A stretch of DNA of 64,000 nt from Ramlibacter paludis (lineage in GTDB: Bacteria; Pseudomonadota; Gammaproteobacteria; Burkholderiales; Burkholderiaceae_C). The stretch covers positions 186,001 to 250,000 of the forward strand of contig NZ_JAKLTM010000004.1 of assembly GCF_022012305.1 (NCBI RefSeq), read 5' to 3'. The notes beneath the pieces were generated by a model that was not told where the DNA came from, made no database searches, and was given only the letters and a program-made list of their open reading frames with translations. The number at the start of each line of letters is the position of its first letter. Within the stretch, counting starts at the first letter, position 1. A program made the position numbers and the translations under genes. Shown here piece after piece: positions 10,244 to 18,751 of this stretch.

Positions 10244-12562
10244 TTACTGTTGCGGCTCGTTGTTGTTGCCGCCGTTGCCGCCGTCCTGCACGGGAGCGGA
10301 CTCACGCGGCTCGCGCTGCTCGCGCGAATCGCGGTACTCGCGCTGCTCGCGCGGGGGACGGTCGCCACGGTCACCACGGTCGCCGCGATCGCCACGGTCG
10401 CCGCGGTATTCGCCGCGCGGGGGACGGTCGCCGCGGGGTTCGCGCGGCTCGCGCTCGGGCATGCCTTCCGGACGCTCGGTCAGCGCCTTCATGGACAGCT
10501 TGACGCGGCCCTTCTCGTCGGTCTCCAGCACCTTGACCTTGACGACCTGGCCTTCGGACAGGTAGTCGGTGACCTTCTCCACGCGCTCGTGGGCGATCTG
10601 GCTGATGTGCAGCAGGCCGTCCTTGCCGGGCAGCAGGTTGACCAGCGCGCCGAAGTCCAGGATCTTGGTGATCGGGCCTTCGTAGACCTTGCCGATTTCG
10701 ACCTCGGCGGTGATCTGCTCGATGCGCTTCTTGGCCTCGTCGGCCTTGGCGGCGTCGGTGGCGGCGATGGTGATGGTGCCGTCTTCCTCGATGTTGATCT
10801 GGCAGCCGGTCTCCTCGGTCAGCGCGCGGATGACGGCGCCGCCCTTGCCGATCACGTCCCGGATCTTTTCCGGGTTGATCTTCATCGTGTACAGCTTGGG
10901 CGCGAAGGTGGAGATCTCCGTGTTCGCCTCGCTCATGTTCTCCTGCATCTTGCCCAGGATGTGCATGCGCGCTTCCTTGGCCTGCGCCAGGGCGACCTGC
11001 ATGATCTCCTTGGTGATGCCCTGGATCTTGATGTCCATCTGCAGCGCGGTGATGCCGTTGGTGGTGCCGGCCACCTTGAAGTCCATGTCGCCGAGGTGGT
11101 CCTCGTCGCCCAGGATGTCGGTCAGCACCGCGAAGCGGTTGCCTTCCTTGATCAGGCCCATGGCGATGCCGGCCACGTGGGCCTTCAGCGGCACGCCGGC
11201 GTCCATCATCGACAGGCAGCCGCCGCAGACGGAGGCCATCGAGGAGGAGCCGTTGGACTCGGTGATTTCCGAGACCACGCGGATTGCGTAAGGGAAGTCT
11301 TCCTTGGTCGGCAGCACGGCGATGAGCGCGCGCTTGGCCAGGCGGCCGTGGCCCACTTCGCGGCGCTTGGTGGAGCCCATGCGGCCCACTTCGCCGGTGG
11401 CGAAGGGGGGCATGTTGTAGTGGAACATGAAGCGGTCTTCGTACTCGCCCATCAGCGCGTCGATGCGCTGCGCGTCCCGGTCGGTGCCCAGCGTGGTGAT
11501 CACCAGCGCCTGGGTCTCGCCACGCGTGAACAGCGCGGAGCCGTGGGTGCGCGGCAGCACACCGTGGCGGATCTCGATGGGGCGCACGGTGCGGGTGTCG
11601 CGGCCGTCGATGCGGGGCTCGCCCTGCAGGATCTGGTCGCGCACGATCTTCGCTTCGATGGCGAACAGCAGGTCGCCCAGCTTGCCGGCGTCGAACTCGG
11701 TGCCTTCGGCCTTCAACGCCTCGACGATGGAAGCGTTGGCTTCGCGCAGGGCCTGCGTGCGGGCCTGCTTGCTGCGAATCTGGTAGGCGGCGCGCAGCTT
11801 GGCTTCGGCGACGGCGTTGACGCGGGCGATGAACGCCTCGTCCTTGGCCGGCGGCTGCCAGTCCCACACCGGCTTGCCGGCTTCGCGCACCAGTTCGTGG
11901 ATGACGTTGATGGCGATCTTGGCCTGGTCATGGCCGAACACCACGGCGCCCAGCATCACTTCTTCCGACAGCTGCTTGGCTTCGGATTCCACCATCAGCA
12001 CGGCGGCTTCGGTGCCGGCGACCACCAGGTCCAGCTGCGAGTCCTTGCGCTGGGTCTGGCCCGGGTTCAGGACGTATTCGCCGTTGATGTAGCCCACGCG
12101 CGCGGCGCCGATCGGGCCGGCGAAGGGAATGCCGGAGATCGCCAGGGCGGCGCTGCAGCCGATCATGGCGGCGATGTCGGGATCGACTTCGGGGTTGAGA
12201 GACACGGTGTGCACGACGACGTGCACTTCGTTCAGGAAGCCTTCGGGGAACAGCGGGCGGATCGGGCGGTCGATCAGGCGGCTGGTGAGGGTCTCCAGCT
12301 CGGAGGGCTTGGCTTCACGCTTGAAGAACGAGCCGGGGATCTTGCCGGCGGCGTAGGTCTTCTCGATGTAGTCGACGGTCAGCGGGAAGAAGTCCTGGCC
12401 CGGCTTGGCGCTCTTGGAGGCGGCGACGGTGCAGAGCACCACGGTGCCCTCGATGTCGACGACCACGGCGCCGGAGGCCTGGCGGGCGATCTCGCCGGTT
12501 TCCAGCGTGACGGAGTGCTGGCCCCACTGGAACGTCTTGGTGACCTTGTTGAAAATGCTCAT
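10244..12562 (-). CDS. pnp: Polyribonucleotide nucleotidyltransferase (PNPase)
   Basis: Phosphorolytic 3'-5' exoribonuclease of the RNA degradosome; 772 aa beginning [14 protein letters not shown]. Two RNase PH domains are visible, the second with the catalytic-region [15 protein letters not shown] and [13 protein letters not shown] segments, followed by a KH domain ([18 protein letters not shown]) and an S1 domain ([20 protein letters not shown]). The C-terminus after the S1 domain is an Arg/Gly/Asp-rich low-complexity tail of about 65 residues. AAAAGGA lies 8 nt before the ATG. The start was chosen for this Shine-Dalgarno sequence and family N-terminus, not the longer frame to 12619. Confidence 0.97.
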   Translation of the reverse strand: MSIFNKVTKTFQWGQHSVTLETGEIARQASGAVVVDIEGTVVLCTVAASKSAKPGQDFFPLTVDYIEKTYAAGKIPGSFFKREAKPSELETLTSRLIDRPIRPLFPEGFLNEVHVVVHTVSLNPEVDPDIAAMIGCSAALAISGIPFAGPIGAARVGYINGEYVLNPGQTQRKDSQLDLVVAGTEAAVLMVESEAKQLSEEVMLGAVVFGHDQAKIAINVIHELVREAGKPVWDWQPPAKDEAFIARVNAVAEAKLRAAYQIRSKQARTQALREANASIVEALKAEGTEFDAGKLGDLLFAIEAKIVRDQILQGEPRIDGRDTRTVRPIEIRHGVLPRTHGSALFTRGETQALVITTLGTDRDAQRIDALMGEYEDRFMFHYNMPPFATGEVGRMGSTKRREVGHGRLAKRALIAVLPTKEDFPYAIRVVSEITESNGSSSMASVCGGCLSMMDAGVPLKAHVAGIAMGLIKEGNRFAVLTDILGDEDHLGDMDFKVAGTTNGITALQMDIKIQGITKEIMQVALAQAKEARMHILGKMQENMSEANTEISTFAPKLYTMKINPEKIRDVIGKGGAVIRALTEETGCQINIEEDGTITIAATDAAKADEAKKRIEQITAEVEIGKVYEGPITKILDFGALVNLLPGKDGLLHISQIAHERVEKVTDYLSEGQVVKVKVLETDEKGRVKLSMKALTERPEGMPEREPREPRGDRPPRGEYRGDRGDRGDRGDRGDRPPREQREYRDSREQREPRESAPVQDGGNGGNNNEPQQ

Positions 12563-12616
12563 GGCGTGTCCTTTTCTTCTCTGTGTTGTCGGGGCTTCTG
12601 GGGCCGAACACGATGC

Positions 12617-12652
12617 CATTCCTGAGGGGCTAGCCCTAACCCCTGAGGAATG
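12617..12652 (-). promoter_or_regulatory. pnp leader hairpin
   Basis: A 13-bp stem with one G.G mismatch (12617-12629 with 12640-12652) lies 55 nt upstream of the pnp ATG, between the rpsO terminator and pnp. In enterics a pnp leader stem-loop is cut by RNase III to start autoregulation by PNPase; position suggests an analogous role here (inference). Confidence 0.5.
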
Positions 12653-12687
12653 ACACAGCGTCTGTCCGGTCTCGGTCGCTCCGAAGT

Positions 12688-12726
12688 AAAAAACGCCTGA
12701 GGCAGTGCGAGACCGTCTCAGGCGTT
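12688..12726 (-). terminator. Rho-independent terminator after rpsO
   Basis: On the minus strand AACGCCTGAG pairs with CTCAGGCGTT around a 15-nt loop and runs into a T-rich tract (positions 12693-12688), 17 nt past the rpsO stop. It separates rpsO from pnp, so pnp is fed by read-through or its own promoter. Confidence 0.85.
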
Positions 12727-12743
12727 CATGCGGCGTGGGCTGC

Positions 12744-13007
12744 TTACTTGCGCAGGCCCAGCTTGCCGATCAGGGCCGTGTAGCGCTCGGCGTCCTTGTT
12801 CTTCAGGTACGCGAGCAGGCTCTTGCGGCGGTTCACCATGCGCAGCAGGCCGCGGCGGCCGTGGTGGTCCTTGGCGTGCGTCTTGAAGTGCGGGGTGAGC
12901 TCGTTGATTCGGGCGGTCAGCAGTGCGACTTGCACTTCGGGGCTGCCGGTGTCGTTGGCGCCGCGCGCGTTAGCGGCGACGACCTCTGCCTTGTTGATGG
13001 CGGTCAT
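12744..13007 (-). CDS. rpsO: 30S ribosomal protein S15
   Basis: 16S rRNA-binding protein of the small-subunit central domain; 87 aa, family length. Sequence features include [20 protein letters not shown] and [21 protein letters not shown], the rRNA-contact region. AAGGA lies just ahead of the ATG. It precedes pnp as in most proteobacteria. Confidence 0.97.
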   Translation of the reverse strand: MTAINKAEVVAANARGANDTGSPEVQVALLTARINELTPHFKTHAKDHHGRRGLLRMVNRRKSLLAYLKNKDAERYTALIGKLGLRK

Positions 13008-13034
13008 GGTGTGTCCTTGAAGATTTTTGACTTG

Positions 13035-13097
13035 CGGTGGGCTGCCGGATCTGCGGCCCACCGTGCGCTCTGCGGAATGCAGAACCCGAGGATTATA
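13035..13097 (-). promoter_or_regulatory. rpsO promoter and structured leader
   Basis: A perfect TATAAT lies on the minus strand at 13097-13092; the matching -35 (about 13115-13120) is poor. The leader of roughly 75 nt contains a 7-bp stem, 13035-13041 with 13057-13063, enclosing a loop. S15 of other bacteria represses its own translation through such leader structures; whether this stem is the S15 site is inference. Confidence 0.55.
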
Positions 13098-13118
13098 GCC
13101 GAGAGCGGGAAACCGCCC

Positions 13119-13148
13119 GTAGTCCCCGCGAAGGCGGGGATCCAGGGG
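13119..13148. repeat. CCCCGC-type palindromic repeat, half element
   Basis: Contains GTCCCCGCGAAGGCGGGGA followed by TCCAGGG, the left half of the element found complete at 44937-45037 and 53379-53468. It lies just past the aminotransferase stop and upstream of the rpsO promoter. Confidence 0.7.
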
Positions 13149-13149
13149 G

Positions 13150-14307
13150 TTATTTCGCCGCGAGCCAGGTCCCCAGCCGATCAACGCCTTGGCGCAACCG
13201 GGCAAGGTCTTTGGAGGCAAAGCACCACCGCAGCCATCCCTGCGCCTCCGGCGCAAAAGCATTCCCCGGCGCCAGCCCGATCCCCGCTTCAGCCACCAGC
13301 CGCTTGGCCAGCGCCAGCGAATCGCCGTAGCCGTCCAGCTTGAAGAAGGCGTACATCCCGCCGTCGGCCGGCGCGACCTGCACGCCCGGCAGCTTCTGCA
13401 GCAGAGGCACCAGCGTGTCACGGCACAGCTTGAGGTGCTGCACCACCCGCGGCGTCACTTCGTCGGTGCGGGTGATCGCCGCGATGGCGGCGCGCTGGGT
13501 GAAGACGCTGGCGCAGGAGGTGTTGAACTCGATCAGCTTGCCCATGGCGTGCGTCAGCGAGGGCGGCATCACCAGCCAACCCAGGCGCCAGCCGGTCATC
13601 AGGAAGCTCTTGGAGAAGCTGTGCACGACGATGAGGCGGTCTTCCGGCTGCGCCACGTCGAGGAAGCTGGGCGCGCAGCCGTTGGAACTGGGGGCGTAGT
13701 AGAGGCGCTCGTAGACCTCGTCGGCAAGGATCCAGGTGCCGGTGGCACGGCAATGCGCCACGATCGCCTGCTGCTCGGCGCGGGAGAGTGTCCAACCGGT
13801 GGGATTGTTGGGTGCGTTGACGATCAGCAGGCGCGTGGCCGGCGTGATGGCCGCCAGCAGCGCCTGCAGGTCGAGCTTCCAGGCACCGTCCCGCGGCTGC
13901 AGTGACACCCGCTTGAGCTTCGCGCCCATGATCTGCGCCTGCGCGGTCAGGTTGGGCCAGACCGGCGTGACGGCCACGACTTCGTCGCCGGCGTCCACCA
14001 CGGCCTGCACCGCCAGCATCAGCGCGTTGACGCCGCCCGAGGTGACCGCGATCCGTTCGGCGCCGACCGGGCCGTGCAGCTTCGTTGTGTAGGCCGCGAT
14101 GGCTTCGCGCAGTTCCGGCAGCCCGAGGTTGTGCGCGTAGAAGGTCTCGCCGGCCTGCAGCGATTCGATCGCCGCCTGGCGGATGAAGTCGGGCGTGACC
14201 TCGTCGCTCTCGCCGAACCAGAAGGCCAGCACGTCGCTGCGCCCCATGCCGGCGTTGGCCACTTCACGGATCTTGGATTCTTCGAGGTCGAGGACGGTCT
14301 GGCGCAT
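13150..14307 (-). CDS. PLP-dependent class I aminotransferase
   Basis: A 385-aa fold-type I aminotransferase. Visible motifs are NAPNNPTG (residues 164-171, cofactor/substrate loop), the PLP-contacting Asp in [12 protein letters not shown], Lys233 in [14 protein letters not shown] as the Schiff-base lysine, and the C-terminal substrate Arg region around WLRWCFA. The N-terminal [14 protein letters not shown] is typical of aspartate/aromatic-type enzymes. Amino donor and acceptor cannot be assigned. Transcribed toward rpsO but separated from it by a promoter. Confidence 0.88.
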   Translation of the reverse strand: MRQTVLDLEESKIREVANAGMGRSDVLAFWFGESDEVTPDFIRQAAIESLQAGETFYAHNLGLPELREAIAAYTTKLHGPVGAERIAVTSGGVNALMLAVQAVVDAGDEVVAVTPVWPNLTAQAQIMGAKLKRVSLQPRDGAWKLDLQALLAAITPATRLLIVNAPNNPTGWTLSRAEQQAIVAHCRATGTWILADEVYERLYYAPSSNGCAPSFLDVAQPEDRLIVVHSFSKSFLMTGWRLGWLVMPPSLTHAMGKLIEFNTSCASVFTQRAAIAAITRTDEVTPRVVQHLKLCRDTLVPLLQKLPGVQVAPADGGMYAFFKLDGYGDSLALAKRLVAEAGIGLAPGNAFAPEAQGWLRWCFASKDLARLRQGVDRLGTWLAAK

Positions 14308-14320
14308 AGGACGGTGAGTA

Positions 14321-15592
14321 TCAGGCGGGACGGATCATCTTGCAGGCGTGGGGCATTTCCGCCTGCGGCGGCGTGATCTGCCGCACCACGCGGAAGCCGT
14401 AGCCCGAGCCTTCGACGTCGAACTTCACGCCGGGCGTGCCCTGGCGGTCCATCACGCCCACCACCAGCGGCTGCTGGAACTGGTGGTCGGCCGCGCGCAT
14501 GCGGCCCGCCCAGCCGGAGAAGCTCACCGCGGCCTGCTCCAGCGCATTCGCCAGCGGCACCGCCTCGACGCCGCCCGCCTTCTCGATAGCCTGGGCCAGC
14601 GCCTCCACCATCAACTGCAGCCGCATGTGCACGTAGTCGTCGGCGGGATTGGGATAGCGCTTGCGGAACGACTGGTAGAAGGCCTCGCTCGGGCCCGCCG
14701 GCACGTTGGGCAGCCAGTCGGCCACCGCCACCACCTTGCCGACACCGGCCTCGCCGATCGCCGCCGGCGCGCCGAGCGCGTTGCCGTAGAAGGTGTAGAA
14801 GCGCCCGTCGAAGCCCGCCTCGCGCGCCGCCTTCACCAGCAAGGTCAGGTCGTTGCTGAAATTGCCGGTGATGACGGCGTCGGCCCCGCTCGCCTTGATC
14901 TTGGCCGCGTAAGGCGCGAAGTCCTTAACGCGCAGCAGCGGATGCAGTTCGTCGCCGACGATCTGCACGTCGGGCCGCTGCAGCCCGAGCTGGCGCCGCG
15001 CCTCGCGCAGCACGCCCTGGCCGAAGCTGTAGTCCTGCCCGATCAGGTAGGCCGACTTCACGGCCTTGTCCTCGCGCAGCACCGACATCAGCGCGCCCAT
15101 GCGCATGTCGGCATGGGCGTCGAAGCGGAAATGCCAGAAGCTGCACTTCTCGTTGGTGAGCGAAGGGTCGACCGCGGAGTAGTTCAGGAACACCACGCGG
15201 CGCTGCGGCTCGCGTTCGTTGTGCTTGGCCACCGCTTCCGAGAGCGCCGCCGCCACCGCGGACGAGTTGCCCTGCAGCACGATGCGCGCGCCGTCGTCGA
15301 TGGCGGAGCGCAGCGAAGCGATGGCTTCCTCGATCTGGCCCTTGCTGTCGTAGCGATCGAGCTGCAGCAGCCGCTGGCCGTCGCGCGTCTTCACGCCGCC
15401 GCGCTGGTTGACGCGTTCCACCGCCCACACCAGGTTGCGGAACACCGCCTCGCCGCCGTTGGCATTGCCGCCGGACAGGCCTTCGATCATGGCCAGCTTG
15501 ATGGGCGCGGCAGCCGGCTGCGTGAACGCGGAGGCGGGAAGAAATGCAGCCGCGGCCAGCGATTTCAAGATGCGGCGGCGAAGAATTTTCAT
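14321..15592 (-). CDS. Periplasmic branched-chain amino acid-type ABC substrate-binding protein
   Basis: A 423-aa type I periplasmic binding protein (LivK/UrtA-like). The N-terminus MKILRRRILKSLAAAAFLPAS has basic residues then a hydrophobic core and looks like an export signal. The mature part begins PIKLAMIEGLSGGNANGGEA and includes GQDYSFGQGVLREARRQ, characteristic of the family. No permease or ATPase genes adjoin it, so it is an orphan here, as is common in Burkholderiales. The longer in-frame extension to 16168 covers the opposite-strand Hsp20 gene and was rejected. Confidence 0.85.
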   Translation of the reverse strand: MKILRRRILKSLAAAAFLPASAFTQPAAAPIKLAMIEGLSGGNANGGEAVFRNLVWAVERVNQRGGVKTRDGQRLLQLDRYDSKGQIEEAIASLRSAIDDGARIVLQGNSSAVAAALSEAVAKHNEREPQRRVVFLNYSAVDPSLTNEKCSFWHFRFDAHADMRMGALMSVLREDKAVKSAYLIGQDYSFGQGVLREARRQLGLQRPDVQIVGDELHPLLRVKDFAPYAAKIKASGADAVITGNFSNDLTLLVKAAREAGFDGRFYTFYGNALGAPAAIGEAGVGKVVAVADWLPNVPAGPSEAFYQSFRKRYPNPADDYVHMRLQLMVEALAQAIEKAGGVEAVPLANALEQAAVSFSGWAGRMRAADHQFQQPLVVGVMDRQGTPGVKFDVEGSGYGFRVVRQITPPQAEMPHACKMIRPA

Positions 15593-15733
15593 GCGTGGGT
15601 CAGCCCTTGAAAACCACCGCCGGGTTCGCAGATTGTGTGCATGCGGCGATCGCGTTTGAGAGCCGCGCAGTTTAAGGGACGCGAAGGCACCGATCGCGCC
15701 GCGTCCACCGTTTTCAACGCCAGGAGTTTTGCC

Positions 15734-16111
15734 ATGTATTTCGCCCCCGCCCTGCGCACCCGCAGCTACGCCCCGGCCCGCGGCTTCGACCGCAGCTTCG
15801 AGCGCTTTCTCTCCGAAGCCTTCTTCGCCCCGGCCCAGGGCGCGCTGAAGGTGGAACAGTCCGATGACGCCTGGACCCTGTCGCTCGACGTCCCCGGCGT
15901 CGCCCGCGAGCAGCTGACCATCGAGGTCGACGGCGCCGTGGTCCGCCTGGCCACCGTAGCCGATGCGCCGCGCCCCTTCAAGGCCGCCTACGAGCTGCCC
16001 GCCGAGATCGACGCGGATGCGACTTCCGCCAAGCTGGAAAACGGCGTGCTGACGCTGACGCTGGGCAAGAAGAAGCCGGTCGTCACGTCCCGGACCATCG
16101 CGGTGCAGTAA
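15734..16111 (+). CDS. Hsp20/alpha-crystallin family small heat shock protein
   Basis: A 125-aa holdase-type chaperone. The alpha-crystallin domain spans roughly residues 35-110, with WTLSLDVPGVAREQLTIEVDG and the terminal beta-strand signature ENGVLTLTLGKK (A-x-x-x-n-G-v-L form). AGGAG at 15722-15726 sits 7 nt before the ATG. It is monocistronic and followed at once by a terminator. Confidence 0.9.
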   Translation: MYFAPALRTRSYAPARGFDRSFERFLSEAFFAPAQGALKVEQSDDAWTLSLDVPGVAREQLTIEVDGAVVRLATVADAPRPFKAAYELPAEIDADATSAKLENGVLTLTLGKKKPVVTSRTIAVQ

Positions 16112-16131
16112 GCCTTCGGGTGGAAGAACAA

Positions 16132-16155
16132 AAGCGGCCTGCGGGCCGCTTTTTT
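16132..16155 (+). terminator. Rho-independent terminator after the Hsp20 gene
   Basis: AAGCGGCC-TGCG-GGCCGCTT followed by a run of T, 20 nt past the stop codon. The A residues on the other side would also allow minus-strand function. Confidence 0.9.
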
Positions 16156-16168
16156 CGTGCCAACCCAT

Positions 16169-16254
16169 GTCATTGCGGGCTTGACCCGCAGTCCATCTCC
16201 CGTCGTCCGGTCAGGCATGCGGTGATGGATCCCGGGTCAAGCCCGGGATGACAA
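16169..16254. repeat. TGTCATTGCGGGCTTGACCC-type palindromic repeat, copy 1
   Basis: An element of about 86 bp with terminal inverted repeats: TGTCATTGCGGGCTTGACCC at the left and GGGTCAAGCCCGGGATGACA at the right. A second copy is at 28769-28852. Both sit immediately downstream of stop codons. Confidence 0.75.
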
Positions 16255-16257
16255 GTG

Positions 16258-18030
16258 TCAAACGCCCAGGAGGTCCACTTCGTCGATCTGCTCCGGCGTC
16301 AGGAACTGCCGCGCGTAGTCCAGGTACACGCCCGAGTCGATGAACAGCCGGAACAGGTCGCCGTCGATGTGCCTGTCCTTGACCATCATGCGCATGATGC
16401 GGATCGATTCGGACAGGGTCTTGGGCCGCTTGTAGGGCCGGTCGGCGGCGGTCAGCGCCTCGAAGATGTCGGCGATCGCCATCACCCGCGCCGGCACCGA
16501 CATCTGCTCGCCCTTCAGCCCGCGCGGATAGCCGGTGCCGTCCATCTTCTCGTGGTGGCCGCCCGCGTACTCCGGCACGCGGCGCAGGTGGCGCGGCCAG
16601 GGCAGCGACTCCAGCATCACGATGGTCTGCGCCATGTGCTCGTTGATCTTGTAGCGGTCTTCCTCGGTCAGCGTGCCGCGCCCGATCGACAGGTTGTAGA
16701 CCTCCCCCAGGTTGAACTCGCGCTCGGGCGCTTTCATCGTGAAGCCCCAGGGATTGCCGGGCGCCGACAGCCGCAGGCCTTCGCGCGAACTGACGTGGTC
16801 GTAGCGGTCCTCCAGCAGCTTCTCCTCCACCGGCAGCGGCCGCTCCGGAATCGCCTCGCGGCGCTTGCTCTCGGCGTACGAGATGCCGATGCGATTGGAC
16901 AATGTGCGCGTCCAGGTGCGCTCCGCGATCTTGTGCAGGCGGGCGACCTTGTCCGGCGCCATGAATTCGCCGCCCACGTTGCAGGCGCCGACGAAGGCGA
17001 ATTCCTCATCGAGTTCGGCAACCTGCGTTTCGTAGGCCTGCTTCAAGGCCTGCGCATCGCCGCCGGCCAGCAGGCCCTTGAGCATCGCGATCTCCGCGTC
17101 GCGCTTGAGCACCTCGAACCGCATCCTGACTTCGTGGATGCGGTCGTAGATCGCCTCCAGCTTGGTCGCCTTGTCGACGATGTGTTCCGGCGTCACCACC
17201 TTGCCGCAGTCGTGCAGCCAGCTGGCGACGCGCAGCTCGTACCACTCGGCCTCGGTCAGGTCGAAGCCGGCAAACGGCCCCTCTTCCGCCTGGCAGGCGG
17301 CGCGCACCAGCATCTCGGTGAGCACCGGCACGCGCTGGCAGTGGCCGCCGGTGTAGGGCGACTTGGTGTCGATGGCCTGCGCGATCAGCGCGACGAAGGC
17401 ATCGAGCAGCACCTGCAACTCCTCGATCAGGTTGCGGTTGTCGATGGACACCGCGGCCTGCGAAGCCAGCGCGCTCACCACCGGCAGCAAGGCGTCGTCG
17501 AAAGCCACCACGCGGCCGGCGTCGTCGCGGGCGTTGATCAACTGCAGCACGCCGATGACGAAACCCGCGTGGTTCTTCAGCGGCACGTTCAGGAAGGATT
17601 GCGAGCGGTAGCCCAGGCGCCGGTCGAAGGCCTCGGTGCCGGAGAAATCGAGGTCGTCGGTGTGCGTGTAGGCGTCGGGGATGTTGACGATCTCGCCGGT
17701 GTTCGCGCAGTAGGAGGCGACGTTGTTCAGGTTGGGGCGGCCGTCGGGATGGCTCAATGGCACCGGCGGCAAGTCGATCGCCGCGCCGCTGGTCCCGCCC
17801 AGCGCCAGGCCCAGCGTGTCGTTGCGCACGATCTGGAAGGTGAGTTCGCGGCCCTTGTTCTTCAGGTACAGCGTGCCGGCGTCGGCGCGCGTGATCTTCT
17901 TGGCCTCCAGCAGGATGCGCTCGCGCAACCGCGCCGGGTCGCGCTCGGCGGACAAGGCGATGCCGATCTCGATCAGCTCGCGGTAGGTTTCGCTGGCGGC
18001 CTGCGCCGCCGCGCCCTCGCTGGAATCCAT
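16258..18030 (-). CDS. GAF / HD-GYP domain protein, probable cyclic-di-GMP phosphodiesterase
   Basis: A 590-aa cytoplasmic signalling protein. A GAF domain covers about residues 20-200 (ADAGTLYLKNKG, FLNVPLKNHAGFVIGVLQL). An HD-GYP domain follows: HD of WLHDCGK at 273-274, a later metal/catalytic His465, and the HHEKMDGTGYP signature at 492-501. HD-GYP proteins hydrolyse c-di-GMP. The two halves of the catalytic domain are separated by about 170 extra residues (285-455) including a charged helical stretch, much longer than a standard HD-GYP. It stands alone, downstream of no obvious partner. Confidence 0.9.
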   Translation of the reverse strand: MDSSEGAAAQAASETYRELIEIGIALSAERDPARLRERILLEAKKITRADAGTLYLKNKGRELTFQIVRNDTLGLALGGTSGAAIDLPPVPLSHPDGRPNLNNVASYCANTGEIVNIPDAYTHTDDLDFSGTEAFDRRLGYRSQSFLNVPLKNHAGFVIGVLQLINARDDAGRVVAFDDALLPVVSALASQAAVSIDNRNLIEELQVLLDAFVALIAQAIDTKSPYTGGHCQRVPVLTEMLVRAACQAEEGPFAGFDLTEAEWYELRVASWLHDCGKVVTPEHIVDKATKLEAIYDRIHEVRMRFEVLKRDAEIAMLKGLLAGGDAQALKQAYETQVAELDEEFAFVGACNVGGEFMAPDKVARLHKIAERTWTRTLSNRIGISYAESKRREAIPERPLPVEEKLLEDRYDHVSSREGLRLSAPGNPWGFTMKAPEREFNLGEVYNLSIGRGTLTEEDRYKINEHMAQTIVMLESLPWPRHLRRVPEYAGGHHEKMDGTGYPRGLKGEQMSVPARVMAIADIFEALTAADRPYKRPKTLSESIRIMRMMVKDRHIDGDLFRLFIDSGVYLDYARQFLTPEQIDEVDLLGV

Positions 18031-18087
18031 GGGATGCCTCCCTGTGTACGGGAGGTTACATCTACCGGGACTTTTGCGTAGCTCTGC

Positions 18088-18113
18088 GGTGGGTTCGCCG
18101 GCGCGAACCCACC
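18088..18113. repeat. Short GTGGGTTCG palindrome
   Basis: GGTGGGTTCG and CGAACCCACC pair around a 6-nt GC loop, abutting the stop of the tautomerase gene. Similar palindromes are common 3' of genes in proteobacteria; it may act as a transcript end stabiliser (inference). Confidence 0.55.
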
Positions 18114-18506
18114 CTACAAGGGGGAAGTCGCGTGGCGTCGCGCGGCCTGGGTCTTGCCGCCGTAGCCCCAGTCCCCCGCCGGCAACTCGCGCACGACCAC
18201 GTAGCTGGCCTCCTCCAGGCCGCCAAGGTGCTGGCGCAGGAGGCGATGCGCCTCCCCGATGAACTCCTGCTTCGCTTCGGCCGTGTTGGTCCCCGCGGTG
18301 ATGCTGACCTCGAGGCGCGCGGTCGGCCCGGCCGGCGTCTTGCCGCCGATGAACCAGCGCGAGCCCACGACCTCCTCCACCAGCACCGCCGTCACTTCCT
18401 CGCGCTTGCCCAGGACGCGGTTGGTCAGGGCCGTCAGCTCGCGCGCCAGGCCGGCCAGGCGGGGCGCGGGAACGGGCGGCGTCAATTGCAGTTGCAGCGT
18501 GGGCAT
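18114..18506 (-). CDS. Tautomerase-superfamily protein
   Basis: A 130-aa protein starting Met-Pro (MPTLQLQLTPP), so Pro2 becomes the N-terminal catalytic proline typical of 4-oxalocrotonate tautomerase-like enzymes. The beta-alpha-beta pattern includes RLEVSITAGTNTAEAKQEFI and YVVVRELPAGDWGYGGKTQ, the latter resembling the family C-terminal segment. Substrate unknown. It lies 3 nt after a 44-aa gene, likely in one transcript, divergent from the LysR regulator. Confidence 0.72.
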   Translation of the reverse strand: MPTLQLQLTPPVPAPRLAGLARELTALTNRVLGKREEVTAVLVEEVVGSRWFIGGKTPAGPTARLEVSITAGTNTAEAKQEFIGEAHRLLRQHLGGLEEASYVVVRELPAGDWGYGGKTQAARRHATSPL

Positions 18507-18509
18507 GGC

Positions 18510-18644
18510 TCAGGCCTCCAGGTGCGCCAGGTGGCGGAAGCGGCGCAGCACCGCATCCCAGAAGGCATGCAGCGCCTGCTGCCGCAGCACGTGGGCGCGC
18601 CGGGTCGCGGCGTCACGCAGGCGGGTGTATTCGTTGGTGCTCAT
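18510..18644 (-). CDS. Small 44-aa protein, unknown function
   Basis: Starts MSTNEYTRLRDAATRRAH and ends HLAHLEA; basic, probably helical, no signal peptide or membrane segment. AAGGA lies about 8 nt before the ATG, which is the main reason to call it; the longer frame to 18713 lacks this. It is directly upstream of the tautomerase gene (3-nt gap) and divergent from the LysR gene, so the pair could be that regulator's target (inference). Confidence 0.6.
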   Translation of the reverse strand: MSTNEYTRLRDAATRRAHVLRQQALHAFWDAVLRRFRHLAHLEA

Positions 18645-18751
18645 GGCGCTTCCTTTCGTCGGTGCAGTGACTCTAGGAAAGACCCGCCGCGCCGGAAACG
18701 GCACCGGCGGCAAATCGGTTTTGCGCGCCCTGCAAGGCTAGGATGCGGGCC

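Noticed and set aside
10371-10480. CRISPR-like or tandem-repeat array in the pnp 3' end
   Set aside because: The short repeats are codon-phased RGD/PPR coding repeats without unique spacers. No CRISPR array was seen anywhere.
14321-16168. N-terminal extension of the periplasmic binding protein to 615 aa
   Set aside because: The extension lies antisense to the Hsp20 gene and precedes a normal signal peptide at 15592.
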